A stretch of DNA of 9,629 nt. Source: Acidobacteriota bacterium (GTDB taxonomy: Bacteria; Acidobacteriota; Terriglobia; Bryobacterales; Bryobacteraceae). The stretch spans positions 1 to 9,629 of the forward strand of contig JAJYKC010000041.1 of assembly GCA_021788955.1 (NCBI GenBank). Reading direction: 5' to 3'. The notes beneath the pieces are model-generated. The model was not told where the DNA came from and did not search any database. It saw only the letters and a list, made by a program, of their open reading frames with translations. Below, piece by piece: positions 1-7,458 of the stretch. The first letter of the stretch is position 1, and every line of letters starts with the position of its first letter. A program made the position numbers and the translations under genes.

Positions 1-1
1 C

Positions 2-112
2 CCAGGGATGATCGGAGCGATGTTCTGGACACTGGATGCCGACCACCGCGAGAACTACCGCTACTCGAACGCCGTCGGGCCGCAACTGCACAACTACCCG
101 GGGAAGAAGTAG
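2..112 (+). CDS. C-terminal fragment of a possible GH18-like glycoside hydrolase (5' end outside window)
   Basis: An open frame enters from the left edge and ends at TAG 110-112, giving the last 36 residues of a protein. The fragment contains GAMFWTLDADHRENYRYSN and ends in PGKK. A small-small-MFW segment followed by an acidic stretch resembles the last beta-strand of GH18 (chitinase-type) TIM barrels, where such a Trp lines the sugar site. That is family knowledge applied to a very short stretch, so the assignment is tentative. No catalytic DxxDxDxE motif can be checked because it would lie upstream. Its stop codon directly abuts the stop codon of the opposing gene at 113, with no intergenic base. 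It could instead be another barrel hydrolase, or a chance frame. Confidence 0.5.
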   Translation, partial: PGMIGAMFWTLDADHRENYRYSNAVGPQLHNYPGKK

Positions 113-1189
113 CTACTGGAGCGAGGAGGGGTTGATCCAGGCGTAGGTGCAGCAGCCGGAGCGAAGAATAAGGTCGGCTCCGTCGGCGCCGAAAAGGCCG
201 CCATAGCCTTCCGGCGGTGACCCCGCCAAGGGAACCCAGCGGCCCGCCACGCGGTCAAGCCGGAAGAGACCGTACGGCGGAGCCGGACCACCGGGATGGG
301 TTGGGGAATAATAGAGCTCGCCGAAAACGGCGCCGGCGGAGGAGACGATCGACCTGGCGTAATATGCAGGGGGAGTGAACCAGCTCGTGGAGTTGGGCTG
401 GGAAGGGGAGCCGACATCGAAGGGGCTTGCCAGGGAGAGGCGCGACCGGAACGAGCCGCCCGGGCCGAGATCAAGCCAGCAACCGGCCATCGGACTGAAG
501 CAGCCAACGCCAAAATCAAGCACGACCGCTTGGCCGTGGTAGGTCACCCACGTTTCCGGGCGATAGTCGTTGGACTGGATCTTCGAGGGCAGGCCCGAAC
601 TGCGGTCGGCGTCGCTGAAGAAGTTGGCTGCGGGAAGGCCTTTCGAGAGGAGCTTGCCGTCCAGGGAGAAACGCTCAAGGGTATCGGGATTGGACGGGGC
701 GTCGCCGCGGACGGGATCCGCGCCTAAGGCCCAGATTTCGGAGCGGTTGCGAACAACAACCGAGTCGGCGGCGAACCGCGAGGTTGGAAAGACGCCGCTG
801 ATTCGCCCCGGCGGTTTGATGCGAACCAGCGCGGCCGATACCTCCGCGGCCGACTTCCAGTCCTCGACAGACGCGATCAGCGAGCCGTCGCCCACGGCGG
901 CGGCGCTGCGAAGCTTGACGTTGTAGGCTCCGGGGAACCAGATTTCGGTCTGGCTGATGACAAGCTTGCCGTCGCGATCGTACATCCAGATGGAAGGGTG
1001 GTCGCCCGGTTTTTCAGCGCGCTCATACTGAATCCAGTAGCCGTAGTCCCACCGGTCGAGCGAGAGTCCCGGACGGAAATCGACCGGGATTTTGACCGAA
1101 CGCTGGATGATATTTTGGCCGGAAAGCATCGGGAAGGCGAACACACCGATTGCTCCGATGCGAACAACGGCGGAAACGAATTTGCTCAT
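113..1189 (-). CDS. Hypothetical secreted protein, possibly beta-rich
   Basis: 358 residues when started at the ATG at 1187-1189. I prefer this start to the in-frame GTG at 1216 because GAGAGGAA lies about 10 nt upstream and the protein then begins with a clean signal peptide: K3 and R10, a hydrophobic core at about 11-22, and LSG-Q as a likely signal peptidase I site near residue 24. No lipobox Cys is present. The mature part is rich in Trp, Tyr, Gly and Pro, with alternating hydrophobic segments that suggest beta structure, possibly propeller-like. All four Cys lie in the C-terminal half as GCFSPMAGC and the terminal GCC, consistent with disulfides outside the cytoplasm. I do not recognise a family or catalytic motif. 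It stands alone on this strand and converges with the fragment ending at 112. Confidence 0.75.
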   Translation of the reverse strand: MSKFVSAVVRIGAIGVFAFPMLSGQNIIQRSVKIPVDFRPGLSLDRWDYGYWIQYERAEKPGDHPSIWMYDRDGKLVISQTEIWFPGAYNVKLRSAAAVGDGSLIASVEDWKSAAEVSAALVRIKPPGRISGVFPTSRFAADSVVVRNRSEIWALGADPVRGDAPSNPDTLERFSLDGKLLSKGLPAANFFSDADRSSGLPSKIQSNDYRPETWVTYHGQAVVLDFGVGCFSPMAGCWLDLGPGGSFRSRLSLASPFDVGSPSQPNSTSWFTPPAYYARSIVSSAGAVFGELYYSPTHPGGPAPPYGLFRLDRVAGRWVPLAGSPPEGYGGLFGADGADLILRSGCCTYAWINPSSLQ

Positions 1190-1218
1190 GATTCGACCGT
1201 TCCTCTCGTATGACACCT

Positions 1219-1240
1219 TACCCCTTTGACGCTACCCCTT
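1219..1240. repeat. Direct repeat TACCCCTT x2 upstream of the secreted-protein gene
   Basis: Two exact copies of TACCCCTT occur at 1219-1226 and 1233-1240, 14 bp apart start to start. On the minus strand they read AAGGGGTA and sit 30-51 bp upstream of the ATG at 1189, where a regulator could act on the secreted-protein gene. The spacing is not a whole helical turn and no matching protein is known, so a regulatory role is only a suggestion. Confidence 0.3.
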
Positions 1241-1273
1241 GCCGGTTCGTGGAAGCCGTCAAGCGCCACCTTA

Positions 1274-1304
1274 TTGACCTGTCTATAACTATAGGGTTCA
1301 CACT
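1274..1304 (+). promoter_or_regulatory. Candidate MerR-type promoter/operator of the downstream regulator gene
   Basis: TTGACC at 1274-1279 could be a -35 box. A 19-bp spacer, typical of MerR-controlled promoters, would place the -10 at 1299-1304 (CACACT), which is a weak match. The spacer holds the palindromic core CTATA-AC-TATAG (1283-1294), and ACC/GGT ends lie at 1277-1279 and 1295-1297. MerR regulators usually bind a dyad within such a long spacer and often control their own gene. The outer and inner dyads have different centres, so the exact operator is uncertain. No good Shine-Dalgarno sequence precedes the ATG at 1317. Confidence 0.35.
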
Positions 1305-1316
1305 GAATTCAGAACG

Positions 1317-1853
1317 ATGCTGCTGACCGTCACTCAACTCGCCCGGGCCTGCGGACTCAGCCGCACCACGGTGCTTTATTATGAGTCCGCCGGGCTTTTG
1401 AAGCCAGCCCGGCGCAGCGCCGGAAACTATCGCCTTTACGGCGACAGAGACCTCGATCGACTGCGTCAGATCTGCCTCTACCGCGAGGCGGGATTAAAGC
1501 TCAGCGACATTCGTTCCCTGCTCGATGGAGGGCGCGGCGACGCGGCCAGCGTGCTGAAACGCCGCCTCGCCGAACTCAGCGCCGAAATCGGCAGGCTGCG
1601 CGATCACCAACTCGCGATTGCGCGGCTGCTCAAGAATACAGACAGACTAAGGAGAGACACGATGGTTACGAAAGACAAGTGGGTGAAAGTCATGCGCGAG
1701 GCAGGCTTCACCGATGCCGATATGCACCGCTGGCACGCCCAGTTCGAGAAGTCGGCGCCGGGCGAGCACCAGGAGTTCCTGGAATTCCTGCACATCCCGG
1801 CGGAGGAGATCCGCAACATCCGGGAGTGGAGCCGTAAGGGCGCCGCGAGTTAA
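1317..1853 (+). CDS. MerR-family transcriptional regulator with C-terminal effector-like domain
   Basis: 178 residues. Residues 2-70 form a clear MerR winged helix-turn-helix, with LARACGLSRTTVLYYESAGLL followed by the wing region GNYRLYGDRDLDRLRQI. About 75-110 is the Leu/Arg/Glu-rich dimerisation helix. Residues 116-178 form a compact C-terminal domain with conserved-looking Trp and His positions (KDKWVKVMREAGF, MHRWHAQFE, EFLEFLHIPAEEIR). This segment probably acts as an effector or interaction module. The only cysteines are C12 and C53 in the DNA-binding part, so a metal- or redox-sensing MerR of the CueR or SoxR kind is unlikely. The inducer and target genes are unknown. The divergent secreted-protein gene and its own promoter are the nearest candidates. 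An internal in-frame start at 1662 is annotated separately. Confidence 0.9.
   Translation: MLLTVTQLARACGLSRTTVLYYESAGLLKPARRSAGNYRLYGDRDLDRLRQICLYREAGLKLSDIRSLLDGGRGDAASVLKRRLAELSAEIGRLRDHQLAIARLLKNTDRLRRDTMVTKDKWVKVMREAGFTDADMHRWHAQFEKSAPGEHQEFLEFLHIPAEEIRNIREWSRKGAAS
1648..1850 (+). promoter_or_regulatory. Strong internal ribosome binding site and in-frame ATG inside the MerR gene
   Basis: CTAAGGAGAGACACGATG at 1647-1664 places a near-consensus AAGGAG Shine-Dalgarno 7-9 nt before ATG 1662, in frame with the MerR gene (codon 116). Translation from here would give a 63-residue protein made only of the C-terminal domain, ending at the same stop. This is a better ribosome binding site than the one at the full-length start. 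The arrangement resembles tipA of Streptomyces, where a long MerR form and a short effector-binding form come from one gene. Confidence 0.5.
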
Positions 1854-1876
1854 GGCCGGGGGAATGAAGGCGGGAT

Positions 1877-1965
1877 TGGTGGCGGAAGTGGGGGTCGAAC
1901 CCACACGTTCAGTGAAGAACGCCAGATTTTGAGTCTGGTGCGTCTGCCAATTCCGCCATTCCGCC
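1877..1965 (-). tRNA. tRNA-Leu(CAA)
   Basis: 89 nt including the encoded CCA (TGG at 1877-1879 on the plus strand). The acceptor stem GGCGGAA pairs perfectly with TTCCGCC, followed by discriminator A and CCA. The anticodon stem CCAGA/TCTGG encloses the loop CTCAAAA, giving anticodon CAA, which reads UUG. A long variable arm (CGTTC-TTCACT-GAACG) marks it as class II, as expected for Leu. The T arm is GTGGG-TTCGACC-CCCAC. The D-arm region GGCGGAATTGGCAGACGC is typical of bacterial tRNA-Leu. It converges with the MerR gene (24 bp between the MerR stop and the tRNA 3' end) and is divergent from the ilv operon leader. Confidence 0.97.
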
Positions 1966-1980
1966 ACGGTTGGCATCCCT

Positions 1981-1986
1981 ATTTTA
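1981..1986 (-). promoter_or_regulatory. Possible -10 box for tRNA-Leu
   Basis: On the minus strand TAAAAT lies 15 nt before the first base of the mature tRNA, inside a short AT-rich patch. No convincing -35 hexamer is visible 16-18 bp upstream, so this is only a candidate. Confidence 0.3.
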
Positions 1987-2024
1987 TCCGATCCTCCCGG
2001 CTCGCGCAGCCGCCTCCACGGGCC

Positions 2025-2030
2025 TATACT
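2025..2030 (+). promoter_or_regulatory. Possible -10 box for the ilv leader transcript
   Basis: TATACT matches five of six positions of the -10 consensus in an otherwise GC-rich stretch. No -35 match is present at the usual distance. If it is used in the standard way the transcript would begin near 2036-2038, at or just past the ATG of the leader reading frame at 2034. Either the leader is translated from a different promoter or start, or this hexamer is not the promoter. Confidence 0.3.
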
Positions 2031-2033
2031 TCC

Positions 2034-2099
2034 ATGAGAACTTTTAATGCCGAAACACTCTTGCATTTACCAAACTTTTGGTTTAACCTAACTTTGTGA
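2034..2099 (+). CDS. Candidate leucine-rich leader peptide of the ilv operon
   Basis: A 21-codon frame begins at ATG 2034 and ends at TGA 2097-2099, about 230 nt before ilvB. Five of its codons are Leu: CTC 2058, TTG 2061, TTA 2067, CTA 2088 and TTG 2094, the last being the final sense codon. TTA and CTA are scarce in the GC-rich genes around it, which is typical of attenuator leader peptides because slow decoding makes stalling sensitive. There are no Ile or Val codons, so the signal would be charged tRNA-Leu. The peptide is followed by competing hairpins and an intrinsic terminator. Against it, no good Shine-Dalgarno precedes the ATG, and the segment is locally AT-rich, which by itself raises the chance of TTA and CTA. 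The tRNA reading its TTG codons lies 68 bp away. Confidence 0.45.
   Translation: MRTFNAETLLHLPNFWFNLTL
2069..2082 (+). other. Small hairpin inside the leader peptide frame
   Basis: ACCAA (2069-2073) and TTGGT (2078-2082) pair around the loop ACTT. It lies within the leader reading frame, between the TTA and CTA codons, where a pausing hairpin is found in classical attenuators. It is short and its role is inferred. Confidence 0.35.
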
Positions 2100-2101
2100 G
2101 C

Positions 2102-2168
2102 GAACGAGAGAGTTTCCAGCCTGTAGCGAGCGCCCAACCGGGCCTCGTGCGGCCCTCTCTCGCCGTTC
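2102..2168 (+). promoter_or_regulatory. Leader stem-loop downstream of the leader peptide
   Basis: GAAC plus GAGAGAG (2102-2112) pairs with CTCTCTC (2155-2161) and, after a 3-nt bulge, GTTC (2165-2168), giving about 11 base pairs. Within the loop GCCC (2132-2135) can pair with GGGC (2140-2143). The 5' arm begins three bases after the leader peptide stop codon, so a ribosome stalled on the last Leu codons would cover it and prevent pairing. This is the coupling expected in translation-dependent attenuation. Confidence 0.45.
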
Positions 2169-2202
2169 AACTTCCGAAGCTGGTAAGCATTAGCATTCAG
2201 GT

Positions 2203-2261
2203 CGCCGTACCCGGCGCCGCCTGATCTGGTTTCGGACTGGAATTCCGAAGGGCCGGCGGCG
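2203..2261 (+). promoter_or_regulatory. Candidate antiterminator pairing
   Basis: CGCCGCC (2215-2221) is perfectly complementary to GGCGGCG (2255-2261), the 5' arm of the terminator, so the two structures exclude each other. Between them TTCGG (2231-2235) can pair with CCGAA (2245-2249). The alternative local hairpin CGCCG-TACC-CGGCG (2203-2216) would use part of the same segment. This is the pattern of an antiterminator, but the energies were not computed. Confidence 0.35.
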
Positions 2262-2289
2262 GGGACCGATCCCACCGCCGGCCTTTTTT
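2251..2289 (+). terminator. Intrinsic terminator (attenuator) before ilvB
   Basis: GGCCGGCGG (2251-2259) pairs perfectly with CCGCCGGCC (2275-2283), the stem is extended inside by GGG/CCC, and it is followed directly by six T (2284-2289). The T run is on the plus strand, and no gene other than the small leader frame lies between it and the tRNA. It ends 40 bp before ilvB. A strong terminator here would stop transcription into the ilv operon, so it is best read as a conditional attenuator. No T-box sequence (AGGGTGGNACCGCG) is present. Confidence 0.85.
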
Positions 2290-2329
2290 GTTATCAACCC
2301 ACACGCTCAGGAGACGAGAGAGTTTATTA

Positions 2330-4069
2330 ATGTCCGCGAGTCAAACTGGAACCATGATGAGCGGGGCGCGCATCCTGCTGGAGTGCCTCGTTCGGGAGAA
2401 CGTCGACTGTATCTTCGGATACCCGGGCGGCGTCACGCTTCCGCTGTACGACGCCATCTACGACCACCCGATCCGGCACGTCCTTGTACGCCACGAGCAG
2501 AACGCCTGCTTCGCGGCTGAAGGCTACGCCCGAACGACCGGCCGCGTCGGCGTCTGCTGCGCGACTTCGGGTCCCGGGGCGACCAACCTCGTGACGGGAC
2601 TGGTGGACGCCATGATGGACTCGATCCCTGTGGTCGCGCTCACCGGCCAGGTTTCGACCAAACTCATCGGCAGCGATGCGTTCCAGGAAGCCGACACCTT
2701 TGGAATCACGCGTTCCTGCACAAAACATAACTTTCTGGTTAAGAACATCGCGGACTTACCTCAAGTTGTTCATGAGGCTTTCTACCTCGCTGCCAGCGGC
2801 CGTCCGGGACCGGTTCTGGTCGATATCCCCAAGGATGTCTTCCAGGCACAGGCTCACTATTCGCCCGTTATTTCCATACATCTGCCCGGATATAAAGTGA
2901 TTCATGAAGGGCACGCCGGCCAGATCCGCCGCGCCGCCCAGATGATGTGGGAAGCCGACCGGCCGCTGGTCTACGCCGGGGGCGGAATCATCGCCTCGGA
3001 GGCTTCGGCGGATCTTCAGGAACTGGTTGAGACTCTGAATGCTCCCGCGGTGATTACGCTGATGGGCCTCGGTGCTTTGCCGACGAACCATCCGAATTTC
3101 ATCAGTATGCCCGGCATGCATGGAAGCTATGCCGCGAACATGGCGATGACGCAATCGGACCTTCTGATCGCCGTCGGCACGCGCTTCGACGACCGTGTTA
3201 CGGGACGCCTGTCGGCGTTTGCGCCTCACGCCAAGGTCATCCACATCGACATCGACGCCGCGGAAATCGGCAAGAACCGTACCGCCGATCTGCCGATCGT
3301 GGGGGACGCGAAACGCGTGCTCTCTAAGCTCAACAAGAACCTTAAGGAAACGAGCCTGGAAGACAGAGAAAGCAAGGCTTCAGCTCGCCGCCAATGGAAT
3401 GAAGAGATCCGGGCCTGGAAAGAGCAGCACCCGATTGCCGCCGAAATCTCCGACGAGGAGATCAAGCCGCAGCACCTGATGCGGGAGATTGACCGTCTCT
3501 CGGGTGGCCAGGCGATCGTCACCAGCGACGTCGGCCAGCACCAGATGTGGGCCGCTCAGTTCATCCGCTTCAACGAACCCCGCCTCTGGCTCAACTCGGG
3601 CGGCCTGGGTTCGATGGGCTTCGGCCTACCGTCGGCCATCGGCGCTCAGTTCGCCCGTCCGGACAAGCTGGTCTTCTCGATCGTGGGCGACGGCGGGTTC
3701 CAGATGTCCATCCCGGAATTGGCCACCATCGCCAACCACGCACTGCCAATCAAAATCATCATCATGAACAATGGCTACCTCGGCATGGTTCGCCAGTGGC
3801 AGTCGCTTTTCTATAACAACCGCCTGTCGGCGGTTCAACTGGACTCGTTCCCGGACGTGACCAAACTTGCCGGGGCGTACGGCTTCAAGGGGCGGACGGT
3901 CGAGCGGCCGTCGGAACTTGTCTCCGCGCTGGAAGAGGCGGTTCACGAACCCGGCCCTTACCTGCTCAACGTGCGCGTTTCGCCGAATGAAAACGTCTAT
4001 CCGATGGTGCCTGCCGGCGCGGCGATCAGCGAAATGGTGCTCGGTCCGCCGCAACCCGTGAACGCGTAA
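2330..4069 (+). CDS. ilvB: Acetolactate (acetohydroxyacid) synthase, large catalytic subunit
   Basis: 579 residues. The ThDP- and FAD-dependent enzyme joins two pyruvates to 2-acetolactate, or pyruvate and 2-oxobutyrate to 2-aceto-2-hydroxybutyrate, the first common step to Val, Leu and Ile. Domains are the N-terminal Pyr domain (about 10-175), the central FAD-binding domain (about 195-335, with GTRFDDRVTG at 283-292) and the C-terminal PP domain (about 390-560). The catalytic Glu is E56 (RHEQNA). The ThDP/Mg motif runs from GDGG at 453 to NN at 480-481. MVRQWQ includes W490, equivalent to the Trp targeted by AHAS herbicides in other species. I chose ATG 2330 over the in-frame TTG 2288 because TTG lies inside the terminator T run, while 2330 has GAGAGAG 7 nt upstream. 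It is the first gene of ilvBNC-cimA, behind an attenuator. Confidence 0.97.
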   Translation: MSASQTGTMMSGARILLECLVRENVDCIFGYPGGVTLPLYDAIYDHPIRHVLVRHEQNACFAAEGYARTTGRVGVCCATSGPGATNLVTGLVDAMMDSIPVVALTGQVSTKLIGSDAFQEADTFGITRSCTKHNFLVKNIADLPQVVHEAFYLAASGRPGPVLVDIPKDVFQAQAHYSPVISIHLPGYKVIHEGHAGQIRRAAQMMWEADRPLVYAGGGIIASEASADLQELVETLNAPAVITLMGLGALPTNHPNFISMPGMHGSYAANMAMTQSDLLIAVGTRFDDRVTGRLSAFAPHAKVIHIDIDAAEIGKNRTADLPIVGDAKRVLSKLNKNLKETSLEDRESKASARRQWNEEIRAWKEQHPIAAEISDEEIKPQHLMREIDRLSGGQAIVTSDVGQHQMWAAQFIRFNEPRLWLNSGGLGSMGFGLPSAIGAQFARPDKLVFSIVGDGGFQMSIPELATIANHALPIKIIIMNNGYLGMVRQWQSLFYNNRLSAVQLDSFPDVTKLAGAYGFKGRTVERPSELVSALEEAVHEPGPYLLNVRVSPNENVYPMVPAGAAISEMVLGPPQPVNA

Positions 4070-4083
4070 GGGGGAACACACAC

Positions 4084-4625
4084 ATGCTGCAGATCATCTC
4101 TCTCCTTGTCGAGAACAAACCCGGCGCGCTGATGCGCGTTACCGGCCTGCTGAGCGCTCGCGCCTACAACATTGAAAGCCTGACTGTCGCCCGCACGCTT
4201 GACCCGGCGCTGTCACGGATGAGCATCGTGGTCGACGTCGAGCCGAACCTTCGCTCGCAGGTCATCAAACAGATGAACAAGCTCGTCAATGTCCTTCAGG
4301 CAACAGATCTTACTGAGTCACCAGCGGTCTGCCGCGAGATGGCTTTGCTGCGTATTCGGGCCACCATGCCCGCCCGGGCGGCGGTGCTGAAAGAAGCCGA
4401 GATTTTCGGCGCTCGCGTAGTCGATCAGTCCACCGAAGGCTTCGCGCTGGAAGCTACCGGTGACCCGGAAAAGCTTGACGAGTTCATTGATGTCATGCGC
4501 AGCTACGGCGAGATCGACGTGATCCGTTCCGGTTCCGTCGCCGTTTCGCTCGAAGCCAAGCGGCTTCGTCTTGCCCCGCCGGTTCCCCGCGGCAATCAAA
4601 ACCGGCAGGAAGAGGAGGCGGTCGA

Positions 4626-4635
<10 letters not shown>
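4084..4635 (+). CDS. ilvN: Acetolactate synthase, small regulatory subunit
   Basis: 183 residues, 14 nt after the ilvB stop, with GGGGGAA 7 nt before the ATG. Residues 1-75 are the ACT domain (SLLVENKPGALMRVTGLLS, then YNIESLTV). About 80-158 is the C-terminal ALS small-subunit domain, and the last 20 residues form a polar Gln/Glu-rich tail. In E. coli IlvH, changes at G14 and N29 give valine resistance. Both residues are present here at the same numbers, so valine feedback inhibition is likely retained. The subunit binds IlvB, raises its activity and confers this feedback. The length is slightly above the usual 160-175 because of the tail. The gene could equally be called ilvH. Confidence 0.96.
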
Positions 4636-5757
<1,122 letters not shown>

Positions 5758-5780
5758 CTCAATAGCAAGGAACACCTTCG

Positions 5781-7400
<1,620 letters not shown>

Positions 7401-7458
7401 GCTTCTCCGGTCAACACCGCACATAACGCAGTGGGGCGCGGGCGTCGATGCTGTGCGC
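7401..7458. other. Convergent gap between cimA and the AI-2E family gene
   Basis: 58 bp separate the two stop codons. CGCACA (7419-7424) and TGTGCG (7452-7457) are complementary, but the 27-nt loop and the absence of a T run on either strand make this a poor terminator candidate. I see no other signal here. Confidence 0.3.

Larger units (their letters stand above)
2104..2325 (+). repeat. 12-nt direct repeat ACGAGAGAGTTT in the leader and at the ilvB ribosome binding site
   Basis: ACGAGAGAGTTT occurs exactly at 2104-2115, just after the leader peptide stop, and again at 2314-2325, where its GAGAG acts as the ilvB Shine-Dalgarno (7 nt before ATG 2330). CTCTCTCG at 2155-2162 is complementary to eight bases of both copies. 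The same segment could therefore pair with the leader copy or mask the ilvB ribosome binding site. Confidence 0.6.

Noticed and set aside
296..926. Plus-strand reading frames over the secreted-protein gene
   Set aside because: They are shadows of the minus-strand frame, with Arg/Gly/Ala-rich sequence, no ribosome binding sites and no family features.
2047..2091. A second small frame overlapping the leader peptide (14 codons, ATG 2047 to TAA 2089-2091)
   Set aside because: It fits a transcript from the TATACT box better, but it has only one Leu and one Ile codon, no clear Shine-Dalgarno, and does not end next to the stem. Kept as an alternative to the frame at 2034, not annotated.
2100..2289. 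T-box riboswitch before ilvB
   Set aside because: No T-box sequence (AGGGTGGNACCGCG) or recognisable specifier stem is present. The GGGACC and CCCACCGCC strings belong to the terminator.
2288..2329. Upstream TTG as the ilvB start, adding 14 residues
   Set aside because: It lies in the terminator T run with no ribosome binding site, and the extra residues are not like the family N terminus. ATG 2330 has GAGAGAG at good spacing.
7419..7457. Inverted repeat CGCACA/TGTGCG as a cimA terminator
   Set aside because: Only six base pairs around a 27-nt loop, without a T run on either strand.
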